64,000 bases of DNA from Rhinopithecus roxellana. Lineage: Eukaryota > Chordata > Mammalia > Primates > Cercopithecidae. Shown piece by piece: positions 11,801 through 20,899 of the stretch. The stretch covers positions 86,929,295 to 86,993,294 of the forward strand of contig NC_044560.1 in the NCBI RefSeq assembly GCF_007565055.1. The letters are read 5' to 3'. The number at the start of each line of letters is the position of its first letter. Position 1 is the first letter of the stretch. The notes below the pieces were generated by a model. It did not search any database. It had not been told where the DNA came from and saw only the letters and a list, made by a program, of their open reading frames with translations. Made by a program: the position numbers and the translations under genes.

Positions 11801-14800
11801 TTCTAGATAGTGCCGGGCGCGGTGGCTCAAGCCTGTAATCCCAGCACTTTGGGAGGCCGAGGTGGGCGGATCACGAGGTCGGGAGATCGAGACCAGCCTG
11901 GCTAACACGGTGAAACCCCGTCTCTACTAAAAATGCAAAAAAATTAGCCGAGCGTGGTGGCGGGTGCCTGTGGTCCCAGCTACTTGGGAGGCTGAGGCAG
12001 GAGAATGGCGTGAACCCAGGAGGTGGAGCTTGCAGTGAGCCGAGATCACGCCACTGCACTCCAGTCTGGGCGATTGAGCGAGACTCCATCTCAAAAAAAA
12101 AAAAAAAAGAGTTCTAGATAGTTTATATCCTTACCAAACTTGGAATCCGTCTCAAAAAGACAAACAAAAAAAAAGAACAGGAATCCCAGGGTCATGAAGA
12201 TACTATTTTTAAGTGTTTTTTTTAAATGATTAAAAAAAATCATTCATGTTTAGAATTAATCTATCTCTAAACGGAGCAAAAACTGTTGCTTTTCTTTTCC
12301 ATGGCAGTGGTGCAGAGCTTAGACTCTTAGCTTCCTACCCACACCTGGATTCAACAAATGTACCCAGGGTAAAAGCAACTGCTGAAGATAGCTCACCTCT
12401 GTGATTTTTTTTTTCTCCCTCTCTGGAATTTTACCCCCTCTAGTTCTTGTTTTCTCAGCATTCTCTGCTGCCTTTAAAAAGATGATTTTTATATTTTATC
12501 TGGCTTTTCTGAGTGCTGTCTGTAGAACTAGTTTGCCACTATTCCATCTCTCTTGGAAGTAGATATGATCTTTTTAAACATACTCAAATCTCTTCCATTG
12601 AAAGCATACCAAATTGTTGGTCAGTCCTACATTTTCTTCCTGGTACCTTAAATCACCACAACAATTTTTGCCTCAGTACACTGATTTTTTTTTTTAACCT
12701 TAATATCACTAATTCCAGAGGACATTTCTGGTCCTGATTTTACCTCATCTCTTAGACGCATTTCACTTTGTTGACTGCTTGCTCCTTCTTGAAACACTCT
12801 CTTCCCTTAGCAGTCATAATACAACATTATCTTGGTCTCCCTTCTAGCTTTCTGGATTTTTTGTCCTTTGCTGACTCATCTTCTTGTTCTGCCAATACTG
12901 GGAGTTCCTAAAGATTCAGATCTAGGTTGTCTTCTCTTTTTACTATGTTATCTTCCTTAGTGATCTCAAGATCATGCCTTCAACTACTCTCTGTACCTAA
13001 TTATCACACAAATTTGCATCTCCATTTCAAACTACTCTTTTGAGCATTGAACCACAAGACCCATTCGCTTAGTTGATATCCTTACTGAGATGACCAAAAA
13101 ACTACTTCAGACTCAAAATGTGTCACAAATAATTTATGGCCTATTTTTATTTTATTTTATTTTATTTTATTTTATTTTATTTTATTTATTTTTCCAAGAC
13201 TGAATCTTACTCTGTCACCCAGGCTGGAGTGCAGTGGTGTGATCTCGTCTCACTGCAACCTCTGCCTCCCAAGTTCAAGCGATTCTCCTGCCTCAGTCTC
13301 CCGAGTAGCTGGGACTACAGGCGCCCGCCACCACACCCAGCTATTTTTTTTGTATTTTTAGTAGGGATGGGGTTTCACTGTGTTAGCCAGGATGGTCTCA
13401 ATCTCCTGACCTCGTGATCCACCTGCCTCGGCCTCCCAAAGTGCTGGGATTACAGGCATGAGCCACCGCGCCTGGCCCTCACCCATCTTGTTAATTTAAG
13501 CTACCCTTATCTCTTCTAATAGGTCAGTCTAATGACCACATTCTTACAACATGCTCCCCTTGCTCTTCTTTTTAGCTGCTATGGTCTTTCTGTTTCTCAG
13601 ACACATCTTGCTATCTTCTAGCAGGGTGCATTTTTGCATGTTGTTCCCTCTGCCTAGAATGCTGTCTCTCAGACTCCCTCTCCTCTAAGTCCTTTGCTGT
13701 CCTCAGATTTTATTTCAATCATTACCTACTCAAGAATCCTTTCCTGACTAGGTTTTTATTTCTTATTTTATGCTGTCATTGTTCCATGAAGTTTCCTGTC
13801 ATGTCATTTATCAGTGTTGTAATTTTCACGATTTTTAAAATTAGTCCCTATTTAGTAAGCACTATGAGAGCAGGGACCTTATGTGTTTCCTGTCATCATT
13901 GTGTTCGCTAGCACCTCATACACTGCCTGGCATCTAGTAGGCATTCAGTAAATGTTTGTTGAATGCACTAATCATTTCTCTCCCCGCCCGTAGCTGAGGT
14001 GAAACGTGTTGGAGATACGCTCTTGGGAATGGCTACGCAGTGTGTGCAGGTGAAGAATGTGGTCAAGACCTCACCTCAGACTCTGTCCAACCTCTGCCTC
14101 AAGATCAATGTCAAACTTGGTGGCATTAACAACATCCTAGTCCCACACCAGCGGTATGAACTCTGTTGTCCACTTGCCCTTTTCAAGGTACCATGCTGGG
14201 AATTGATGAAGAGATAGGACCCTGGCCAGGCAGAATGAATCAGACACAAGGGGGAGAAGAGCAGAGTGGGTATTGGATGGTGCCAGCTAGAGAAGACCCA
14301 ACGCCTCACCATTTTGTTTTTTCTTCCTTGCTCAGCTCTGCCGTTTTTCAACAGCCAGTGATATTCCTGGGAGCAGATGTTACACACCCCCCAGCAGGGG
14401 ATGGGAAAAAACCTTCTATCACAGCAGTGAGTGATCTTCTCTAGCTGCCTCATAAGGTTCTCCTCTTCGCTCTGAGTCCTCAAAACTACCCATGATTTCT
14501 TTCCCTCAGCTCTGGCTCTTGACCCTTCGTAAGATCTCCATTTAGCTCACTATTCCTAATTCCCATTCCCTTGATATGTCATAAAGGTAGCTCTGTATGG
14601 TGTCTTTTTTCAGGGAGAGTAGTGAGAGTGTAGCCAGAGACTTGACTCATTCTGCATCACTCTTGCTCTGCATTTGAATGTCTCTCTCCCCATGCCTGCT
14701 TTTGGCATGTAGGAGAGGGACTGTATCTTCTCTGAAATCCCTTTAAAGAGAGTTACTTAGTTAATGGGACTATCCTTTCCTCTGCCCATCCTCACTGTGT

Positions 14801-16521
14801 AATAGATTAGATGTTTTTCCTATCTCTCTCCTGACTTTTCTGCTCTTTGTCTCCTAGGGGCTTCCAAATTGCTAGGGATCAGACTTCCTTTCCCACTTAT
14901 ATTTCCTAAACCCTCACATTTCTGTTGGCACACTAGTCTTAACCTCAGGGAGTGTAGGGAAACTCTATAATATGCTTATCCCTGTTTTTCTTGTGGCCAT
15001 CCCTCCTAGGCTTTGGCCACTGTCTCCTTTCTAAATGGCGTTTCTTCCATCAACCACAAGAACACTGTTACTATGGTCATGATTCCTGGGTAGATTAGCA
15101 TTTGAATGGGAAAAAGGATAAACTTGGGACTGGAAGAGGCCATTGTTTGATCTAGTAGTACTAAACCTTCACATGCTTCTCTGCAAAGGGTAGAAAAATC
15201 AATTTATCAAGTACCTACTGTGGGCTAGGCCCTGTGTAAGGTGCTTAATATGGACCACAGTAGCACTGCAAGCAGGTGTTCTTATTAACATCTGAGAAGA
15301 GGAAAAAAGATCAGAGAGATTGAGTAACTTCTGCTTGTGTGATAGAATAGAGATTGAAACCAGGGCTCTTTGAATCCCACGCCCTACTCATTCAGTTGCA
15401 GTTTTCTTGCTAAGAAGCCTTTCCACAAACCCATAGCCTGACAGTGAGGGTGAAGGTTCTAGGAGCTAATCCTTTCTCTGATTGTCAGGTGGTAGGCAGT
15501 ATGGATGCCCACCCCAGCCGATACTGTGCTACTGTGCGGGTACAGCGACCACGCCAAGAGATCATTGAAGACTTGTCCTACATGGTGCGTGAGCTCCTCA
15601 TCCAGTTCTACAAGTCCACCCGCTTCAAACCTACCCGCATCATCTTCTACCGAGATGGGGTCCCTGAAGGCCAGCTACCCCAGGTAGGGCCCACAGTAGG
15701 TGGAGAAAACCTTCACATCATGGCTGGAAAGCGAGGTGCTACTACTTTTTATGAGCTATTGGCACTGGGAGGTGTGTCACTTCTTAGGGAACTTTGCTAA
15801 ATGGGGTAGACTTGGGGGCAAGGATTGCAACTGAGGGATGGAGTATACAAGCATCTGTAGATTTTTCTTCTCATAATAGAAGACTCTCAGTGCCTATTTA
15901 AGTAGTTGGTTCCTGTTGGAGACTGATTGTTTAGACCAGTGATTCTCAAATGCTAGCTTACATTAAGATCACCTGGAGGACTTGTTAAAACAGTTTTAAG
16001 GGCTCTACCCTTAGAGTTTCTGATTCAGTGAGTCTTGGATGAGGGCCAAGAATTTACAATACTGACAAGTTCTTAGGCGATGCTGATAGTCTGGAGACTG
16101 CATTTGAGGACTAATGCTGTTTTGACTTTCCTTCATAATATTCCTCCTATTCATTCTCACTGCCAGTCTTCATTTTTTTTTTTTTAACTTCTATCCTGAA
16201 CTGGTGTCCTTGACTACCGTTTAATAGTATTATAACTACTGTTCCAGTGAACTTCTTGTGTGCCATGAACTGTGCTAAGCACTTCAGATTTTTTTTTTTT
16301 CTTTGTATTTTTTGTCCTAAATCTGAGTGGAAACATATGTTCTATTTAATGCTTTATAATAGTCCTATGGAATAATAATGTATTTACATTTAACAGATGA
16401 GAAAACAGGCTTGGAAATGTTACATGATTCTTTAATGTCATCAAAGCTAATTAGGAGTGGAACTGGGATTCAGACACATTGGTCTGATTCCATAGTTTAT
16501 GCTCTTAACTGTTAGGCCCAG

Positions 16522-16552
<31 letters not shown>

Positions 16553-19500
16553 TGGCGGGGACAGAGTCTCACTCTTGCCCAGGGTGGAGTGCAGTGGTAT
16601 GATCTCAGCTCACTGCAGCCTCTGCCTCCTAGGCTGAAGTATTCTCTTTCCTCAGCCTCCCAAGTAGCTGGGGCTACAGGTATGAGTCATCACATCCAGC
16701 TTATTTTTGTATTTTTAGTAGAGCCGGGGTTTCACCATGTTGGCCAGGCTGGTCTCAAACTCCTGACCTCAAATGATCCACCCGCCTTGGCCTCCCAAAG
16801 TGCTGGAAATACAGGCGTGAGCCACGGTGCCTGGCCATTATGCCCAATTTCTAAGTCATCCAGTATTTTCTAAAATATCAGACACATTTATCATACCACA
16901 TATCTGTTCAGAAATGTCTAGTGGCTTCACATAGCTTTGGGTTAAAATTCAAACTGCTTAGCAAAGCAATCAGCAGTTATTAAACCCTACTAGGTTTTCT
17001 ATGCTTTTACTTAATTGTCTATCTTAGTCTTCATAACAGCTTTGTGAAGCAGGTCTTAGTAACATTAACAGATGTGGAGAAAATGAGACTTAGTGGAGTT
17101 GAATAACTTGCCCAATGTAATACAACTAGTTAAAGCTTGGATTTAAGTCTAATTGATTCCAAAGTGTATCGTTCTGTACCATACAGTTTTGACCCTCTAT
17201 ATCTGACATCCATGGCCATAGGAAACTATTGCCTATGATTATTTACTTCTAGCTTTTCCCTTAGCTAGCCCATTTTCTTATAATCCTGCTGCTTTGTGGG
17301 ACTGAATTCATCTACTCTCTCTGCACCCATTATGGAGCTATATGTCTGCTCTTCTCTGGTGGTCCACAACCTGTCTGCTCTTAGAGCCCAAAAGAGAACT
17401 CTCATTAGCTGCCTGATCCTGAGTGAAACTAACTTTGGGCATTGTGATTTTAGTGATTTCTCTGGGAACCTTGGTTCTGTGTCTTGGTATTAGGTCTCTT
17501 TATACACAGGAACCAGATGTTTGTTGTCTTCTGATGCCAAGCCTCCTGGCCAAGGTTTTATAGGAACATATTAAGTGAACTGAGTATAAGGCTGCTTTTG
17601 ACAAGAAGGGCCTATCATCTCTAATTGTTGAGCATCAGCATATAAAGGGAGACTGAGCCAAAAGCTATATTACAAGTGGCAACTCCTTAGTTCAGAAGGG
17701 TATGTGAACTCAAGAGGAACTGTGTGTTTCTTTGTTTCCTTCCCCATCTTGTGCCTAGATACTCCACTATGAGCTACTGGCCATTCGTGATGCCTGCATC
17801 AAACTGGAAAAGGACTACCAGCCTGGGATCACTTATATTGTGGTGCAGAAACGTCATCACACCCGCCTTTTCTGTGCTGACAAGAATGAGCGAGTGAGTG
17901 AGGGACTGAGGCCTCCCATCCCCTCCTTCTGTCTCCCTTATCTTAATAGAGAAGAAGCCCTTGAGATAAAGGCTGGGGATTTAGTCCTTGTCCTATCCAT
18001 CCTCCCTGGCCCCTTCCCTCCTCCTAGCTCTTGTGGTCCTTCCTCTACCACTGCCTTCACTAGTGTCCACCTCCTCCCCTCCTTCCCTTATACTTCCTTT
18101 CCCTCCTCCTAGCTCCCTGGCCTAGACCCCATATATAGACCAGCTCCCAGAGAAGGGAAAGGGAACTACCATTTATTGAACTCCTCCTATGTGCCAGATA
18201 CTGTACAAGGCGTCTTCCTCACAGCAACCCTGTGAGGTAGGTATTATTATTATCTGCAGTTTAACCTCAGAAAGGTTAAATGACTTGTTAAGATCATACA
18301 GCTAATAGGACTTGAACATAGGTCTGTGTGACTTTAGAAGCATATTATTTTAAGATTCAGTACCCTCTGGGAGTAGCAACTTTGGCTTTGTTCTTGGGAT
18401 TTTGGTGAAGTCAGAGTAGAATTGAGCCAGGGTCCTGGTTAGGGCCAGGCAGGTCTTGGGATCTTGGTTGTGTTTGTCTCTATACAGATTGGGAAGAGTG
18501 GTAACATCCCAGCTGGGACCACAGTGGACACCAACATCACCCATCCATTTGAGTTTGACTTCTATCTGTGCAGCCACGCAGGCATCCAGGTAGCGGGGCT
18601 ATATCTTGGGGTTCCAATGGGTCAAAGATGAGTTGTTTATTCACATTGCCTCTAGAATATATCAGTCATCACTGAATGACATCCAAATTAATGTTCGTTT
18701 GTTTTGTTTTGAGGTGGAGTCTCGTTCTGTCCCCCAGGCTGGAGTGCAGTGGCACAATCTCAGCTAACTGCAAACTCTGTCTCCTGGGTTTAAGCGGTCC
18801 TTCTGCCTTCCCGCCTCAGCCTCCCGAGTAGCTGGGATTACGAGCATGTGCCACCGTGCCCAGCTAATTTTTGTATTTTTTTTTTTTTGAGACAAAATAC
18901 AAAAATAAATTTTGTATTTTTTTTTTTTCTGTCACCCAGGCTGGAGTGCAGTGGTGCCATCTCGGCTCACTGCAAGCTCTGCCTCCCGGGTTCACGCCAT
19001 TCTCCTGCCTCAGCCTCCCAAGTAGCTGGGACTACAGGTGCCCGCCACCACGCCCGGCTAATTTTTTTTGTATTTTAGTAGAGACGGGGTTTCACCTTGT
19101 TAGCCAGGATGGTCTCGATCTCTTGACCTCGTGATCCGCCCGCCTCGGCCTCCCAAAGTGCTGGGATTACAGGCGTGAGCCACTGCGCCTGGCCTAATTT
19201 TTGTATTTTTAGTAGAGACAGGGTTTCACCATTTTGGCCCCGCTGGTCTTGAACTCCTGACCTTAAGTGATCCACCCGCCTTGGCCTCCCAAAGTGCTGG
19301 GATTACAGGCATGAGCCATTGTGCCCAGCCAGGACTGCTCTCTTAATAAGCCCTGAGTACACTTGCAGGTTGCCTTTAAGAAGAGTGCTTTATGACATTG
19401 GTAGTTTTGCGTCTGCCTGTTCATGGGTGAATTATCTACCCAGCCGTATTCTTAATAGTGATCCTGTTCCCCTATTATCAGCCATCTCCTCTGCTCAGCC

Positions 19501-20079
19501 TGGGACCCCTCATCTTCCTATCTTCCCAGGGCACCAGCCGACCATCCCATTACTATGTTCTTTGGGATGACAACCGTTTCACAGCGGATGAGCTCCAGAT
19601 CCTGACGTACCAGCTGTGCCACACTTATGTACGATGCACACGCTCTGTCTCTATCCCAGCACCTGCCTACTATGCCCGCCTGGTGGCTTTCCGGGCACGA
19701 TACCACCTGGTGGACAAGGAGCATGATAGGTGAGACCTGGGATCAGGTTGGCCTCCTTTTTGCTTCAGCCTGTTATGCCAGATCTTCTCAACTTTCCTTG
19801 GTAGGAGGAAATGAGTGCTGTCCAATTTGGTGTCATTGGGCTCGTCTGCCCAATCCTGGGTTGGGATTTTCTCTTAAGTTGGTATGGGAATTGGCATCCC
19901 AGGGCTGGGTGAGGGAATTAGCAGCAGCTCAGTTCACCAGGAAGGACTTCTTTCATTTTTTCCTTTTCAGTGGAGAGGGGAGCCACATATCGGGGCAAAG
20001 CAATGGGCGGGACCCCCAGGCCCTGGCCAAAGCCGTGCAGGTTCACCAGGATACTCTGCGCACCATGTACTTCGCTTGA
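1219..20079 (+). CDS. AGO1: Argonaute-1, 3' part of gene (11 exons, residues ~341-857)
   Basis: AGO1 is the guide-RNA-binding core of RISC; it silences target mRNAs in the cytoplasm, mainly through GW182/TNRC6 recruitment. Joined exons: 1219-1338, 1692-1814, 1947-2080, 6875-7059, 13994-14153, 14336-14426, 15489-15683, 17759-17893, 18488-18589, 19530-19729, 19971-20079; they sum to 517 codons plus TGA in one open frame. With a full length of 857 this starts at residue 341, so the last part of PAZ, L2, MID and PIWI are here; N, L1 and most of PAZ lie upstream. MID pocket Y527, K531, Q543, K568. PIWI D595, E635, D667, and R805 where slicing AGO2 has His; L674 sits in the PIWI loop (GVPEGQLPQ). 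Paralogue choice: MKNASYNLDPYIQEFGIKV, IEDLSYMVREL and YYARLVAF are AGO1-type, not AGO3/AGO4. The protein agrees with human AGO1 as I remember it. No frameshift or internal stop. Confidence 0.98.
1692..1814 (+). CDS. AGO1: AGO1 exon (residues 381-421), L2 linker
   Basis: Forty-one codons, MKNASYNLDPYIQEF to PAPILQYGGR, phase 0 both ends, acceptor CCTGCAG, donor GTGAGC. The MKNASYNLDPYIQEFGIKV stretch separates AGO1 from AGO3, which has RSANYETDPFVQEF here. An ATG opens the exon but is internal to the protein. Confidence 0.97.
1947..2080 (+). CDS. AGO1: AGO1 exon (residues 422-466), L2/MID boundary
   Basis: Encodes NRAIATPNQGVWDMRGKQF to CREEVLK, ending two bases into the K466 codon. Acceptor CCCCAG, donor GTAAGG. 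It connects L2 to the MID domain. The intron before it is only 132 bases. Confidence 0.97.
2385..2585 (+). repeat. MIR
   Basis: MIR core pattern: gagactgaggctcaaaagagg, then ttaagtaacttgtcc. Confidence 0.65.
2745..3068 (-). mobile_element. Alu with 43-base poly-T
   Basis: Antisense full-length Alu with a long uninterrupted T run (2745-2787), followed by a (GTTT)n run at 3069-3105. Confidence 0.92.
3349..3444 (+). mobile_element. Alu fragment
   Basis: Diverged partial Alu (gtgcgtgcctgtaatcc ... gcccaggagtttg). Confidence 0.7.
3461..3752 (+). mobile_element. Alu
   Basis: Sense Alu, flanked by aagttcta on both sides. Confidence 0.9.
3891..4184 (-). mobile_element. Alu
   Basis: Antisense Alu; duplication ctgagttcttt at both ends. 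Confidence 0.9.
4387..4540 (-). repeat. 154-bp duplicate of an internal Alu segment
   Basis: Matches 5493-5646 at a constant offset of 1106 with no gaps and one mismatch (G4427/A5533). Lacks Alu ends, poly-A and target-site duplication, so it was copied rather than retrotransposed. Confidence 0.9.
5424..5709 (-). mobile_element. Alu (source-like partner of 4387-4540)
   Basis: Complete antisense Alu; duplication cccattcctcccttct at 5408 and 5708. Confidence 0.92.
6471..6765 (+). mobile_element. Alu, old (J-like)
   Basis: Diverged sense Alu ending about 110 bases before the exon at 6875. Confidence 0.88.
6875..7059 (+). CDS. AGO1: AGO1 exon (residues 467-528), MID domain
   Basis: Encodes NFTDQLRKISKDAGMPIQGQ through IVILPGKTPVY. 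The last full codon is Y527, which stacks on the guide 5' base; F468 is the first of two MID aromatics once discussed as cap-like. Acceptor GTACAG, donor GTACAG (unusual +4). It follows a 4.8-kb Alu-rich intron. Confidence 0.97.
7759..8052 (+). mobile_element. Alu, old (J-like)
   Basis: Diverged sense Alu (ggcctggtacagtggttcac). Confidence 0.88.
8056..8490 (+). repeat. L2-like remnant
   Basis: Pyrimidine-rich L2 pattern ending agtttattgatcacctatta. It explains a 181-codon open frame here, which also runs into the following Alu. Confidence 0.4.
8492..8820 (+). mobile_element. AluYR-type (Old World monkey lineage)
   Basis: Carries ctcaagcctgtaatcc and gatccggccactgc. Pure A tail of about 46 bases. 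Duplication aaaacagatgtagtg at 8477-8491 and ending 8831, so a young insertion. Confidence 0.93.
9083..9368 (-). mobile_element. Alu
   Basis: Antisense full-length Alu. Confidence 0.9.
9700..10000 (+). repeat. L2 remnant
   Basis: L2 3' pattern (tttgcttggaatatctg ... tttaatacccagtttaaat). Confidence 0.45.
10350..10440. repeat. Near-perfect hairpin, 41-bp stem, 9-base loop
   Basis: Arms 10350-10390 and 10400-10440, loop tggagtcat. Base by base I count 36 Watson-Crick pairs, one G:U and four mismatches, no bulges. In an AGO1 intron on the sense strand. Could be a palindromic transposon relic or a pre-miRNA-like stem; I do not recognise a family. Confidence 0.85.
10651..10953 (-). mobile_element. 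AluYR-type
   Basis: Antisense, with the monkey-lineage variants (ggcttgagcc, cacctcgcctggctag). Duplication aaaaaactgatttttttt on both sides. Opposite orientation to the AluYR at 8492. Confidence 0.92.
10985..11800 (-). mobile_element. Antisense old L1 remnant with Alu insert
   Basis: Typical antisense L1 phrases (taaccactattctgg, atagaatcatatagtat, ggattgtttccagtttttgac), split by the Alu at 11361. Confidence 0.6.
11361..11655 (+). mobile_element. Alu with (AAT)n tail
   Basis: Sense Alu in the L1; aataatgcttca on both sides; tail 11653-11680. Confidence 0.9.
11813..12108 (+). mobile_element. AluY
   Basis: Sense Y-type Alu; duplication agagttctagatagt at 11798 and 12109. Confidence 0.92.
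13144..13190 (+). repeat. (TTTTA)n microsatellite
   Basis: Pentanucleotide run derived from the tail of the adjacent antisense Alu. Confidence 0.9.
13195..13478 (-). mobile_element. Alu
   Basis: Antisense Alu ending about 515 bases before the exon at 13994. Confidence 0.9.
13540..13972 (+). repeat. L2 3' end
   Basis: L2 pattern (gttccctctgcctagaatgc ... ggcattcagtaaatgtttg) ending about 20 bases before the exon acceptor. Confidence 0.65.
13994..14153 (+). CDS. AGO1: AGO1 exon (residues 529-581), MID 5'-phosphate pocket
   Basis: Encodes AEVKRVGDTLLGMATQCVQ through GGINNILVPHQR. K531, Q543 and K568 of the guide 5'-phosphate pocket fall here, while the partner Y527 is in the previous exon, so the pocket is split by a 6.9-kb intron. 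Acceptor CCCGTAG, donor GTATGA (weak). Confidence 0.97.
14336..14426 (+). CDS. AGO1: AGO1 exon (residues 582-611), start of PIWI catalytic core
   Basis: Encodes SAVFQQPVIFLGADVTHPPA to KKPSITA. D595 in GADVTHP is the first aspartate of the RNase-H-like site. The intron before is 182 bases; donor GTGAGT. Confidence 0.97.
14427..15488 (+). other. AGO1 intron (1.06 kb)
   Basis: Mostly unique; a MIR at 15195-15400. Nothing else recognised. Confidence 0.8.
15195..15400 (+). repeat. MIR
   Basis: MIR pattern (aagtacctactgtgggctagg ... gattgagtaacttc). Confidence 0.65.
15489..15683 (+). CDS. AGO1: AGO1 exon (residues 612-676), PIWI with E635, D667 and L674
   Basis: Sixty-five codons, phase 0 both ends. 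Holds the glutamate finger E635 (RPRQEII), D667 (FYRDG) and the PIWI loop GVPEGQLPQ with L674; Leu in place of the AGO2 Phe is one of the changes known to weaken AGO1 slicing. The frame happens to stay open about 117 bases into the intron; homology to AGO stops at the GTAGGG donor. Confidence 0.97.
15941..16115 (+). mobile_element. MER5A (hAT-type DNA transposon relic)
   Basis: Recognisable consensus: agtgattctcaaatgctagc, gatcacctggaggacttg, agagtttctgattcagtgag. Confidence 0.75.
16240..16510 (+). repeat. MIR
   Basis: MIR pattern (gaactgtgctaagcactt ... acagatgagaaaacagg). Confidence 0.65.
16535..16836 (-). mobile_element. Alu
   Basis: Antisense Alu, slightly shortened in the right arm. 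Confidence 0.88.
17000..17180 (+). repeat. MIR
   Basis: MIR pattern (tttgtgaagcaggtcttag ... taacttgcccaatg). Confidence 0.6.
17759..17893 (+). CDS. AGO1: AGO1 exon (residues 677-721), PIWI
   Basis: Encodes ILHYELLAIRDACIKLEKDY through LFCADKNER, phase 0 both ends. Contains the conserved QKRHHTRLF segment lining the guide channel. ILHYELLAIRDACIKLEK is AGO1-type (AGO3: VLYYELLAIREACISLEK). Donor GTGAGT. Confidence 0.97.
18163..18350 (+). repeat. MIR
   Basis: Good MIR match (tttattgaactcctcctatg, ctgtgaggtaggtattatta) between two AGO1 exons. Confidence 0.75.
18488..18589 (+). CDS. AGO1: AGO1 exon (residues 722-755), PIWI
   Basis: Thirty-four codons, IGKSGNIPAGTTVDTNITHP to CSHAGIQ, phase 0 both ends, acceptor ATACAG, donor GTAGCG. 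DTNITHPFEF distinguishes AGO1 from AGO3 (DTDITHPYEF). Confidence 0.97.
18706..19330 (-). mobile_element. Nested Alu pair
   Basis: Outer Alu 18706-18878 resumes at 19197-19330; an inner antisense Alu (about 18905-19193) interrupts it. The phrase taatttttgtattttt is duplicated at the insertion point (18863 and 19194). The join also holds a scrambled AT-rich piece (18890-18930). Confidence 0.88.
19530..19729 (+). CDS. AGO1: AGO1 exon (residues 756-822), PIWI with R805
   Basis: Encodes GTSRPSHYYVLWDDNRF through HLVDKEHDS. The CGC codon at 19677-19679 is R805, the position of the fourth catalytic residue (His in AGO2 and AGO3), so the tetrad is D-E-D-R, consistent with poor or absent slicing. Acceptor TTCCCAG, donor GTGAGA. 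Confidence 0.98.
19971..20079 (+). CDS. AGO1: AGO1 last coding exon (residues 823-857 plus TGA)
   Basis: Encodes GEGSHISGQSNGRDPQALAK and ends RTMYFA, the invariant Argonaute C-terminus that contacts the guide 5' phosphate. Stop TGA at 20077-20079 followed by A. The same exon continues as the 3' UTR. Acceptor TTTTCAG. Confidence 0.98.
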
Positions 20080-20181
20080 AGGCAGAACGCTGTTACCTCA
20101 CTGGATAGAAGAAAGCTTTCCAAGCCCCAGGAGCTGTGCCACCCAAATCCAGAGGAAGCAAGGAGGAGGGAGGTGGGGTAG
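20080..20181 (+). CDS. AGO1: In-frame stop-codon readthrough extension of AGO1 (Ago1x tail), 33 codons
   Basis: Downstream of the AGO1 TGA the same frame stays open for exactly 33 codons (starts RQNAVTSLDRRKL, ends REVG) and closes with TAG at 20179-20181. A readthrough isoform of mammalian AGO1, Ago1x, with an extension of this length is known from the literature; it loads miRNAs but is a poor silencer. The tail is basic and arginine-rich. The sequence shows only that the extension is open here; use of the stop as sense is inferred from the known mammalian case. Confidence 0.85.
   Translation, partial: RQNAVTSLDRRKLSKPQELCHPNPEEARRREVG
20094..20100 (+). promoter_or_regulatory. let-7 seed match just downstream of AGO1 stop
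   Basis: TACCTCA matches let-7 positions 2-7 plus A opposite position 1 (7mer-A1); the next upstream base is T, giving a G:U pair at position 8. It lies 15 bases past the stop. let-7a binding here is the reported trigger of AGO1 readthrough. The site is seen; function is from the literature. Confidence 0.6.
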
Positions 20182-20899
20182 GGAGGAGTGTAGGACGCCT
20201 TGTTTCCTTCTGTAGAGGTGGTGTGAGAGTGGGGAACAGGGCCAGCAAGACAGACCACCAGCCAGAAATCTCTGATATCAACCTCATGTCCCCTACCCCT
20301 CACCCCATCTTGTCACATCTGGCCCTGACCCCACTGGACCAAAAGGGGCAGCACTGGTGCCCACCATACACACAGGTGTCTCATGTGACTCACAGTGCTA
20401 AAGACTCATGCTTGACAGCTTGGTAAGGTCAACTCTGTAGCCCTGCGACAAAAGCTGGTTAGGTTTGGGTTTGATACTTTAGATGGGAAAGTGAGGGGCT
20501 TGAGAAAGTGGGTGGGAGGAGGGAAGGATTTTTTAGGAGCCTTAATCAGAAAAGGACTAGATTTGTTTAAGAAGAAAAATGAAACCAGACCCAGATCAAT
20601 ATTTTAGGATACTAGATGTTTTAATGGGTTCAGAATCCAGTTTGTAGGAAGATTTTTTAATGGTTTTGGTTGCTCCTCCCCCAGCTGCCACCCCGCCTTC
20701 CCCTTATTCCTCTCTGTCCACATTTTCTGCCCCACCTTCTCCTCCCTGACAGACATCCAGCCCCTAGTAATACTTAAGGCACTATGGCACTTAGCTTTGA
20801 AGTGACATGACCCTGTCTTCCTTCCGCCCGCTGGTGGGTAACCAGTGCCTTCCCTGTAACGGTAATGCTGCAGAACTGCAACCTTTTGTACCTTTCTTT

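Larger units (their letters stand above)
7060..13993 (+). other. AGO1 intron (6.9 kb)
   Basis: GT-AG intron between Y527 and the rest of the MID pocket. Holds Alus, L2 and antisense L1 remnants and a 41-bp-stem hairpin (10350-10440). No coding exon seen in the unique parts 7070-7740, 9370-10345 and 12110-13130. Confidence 0.85.
15684..17758 (+). other. AGO1 intron (2.1 kb)
   Basis: Holds MER5A, two MIRs and one Alu. Unique sequence 17180-17758 shows no gene. The 117 bases after the donor stay in frame with the exon (see findings). Confidence 0.8.
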
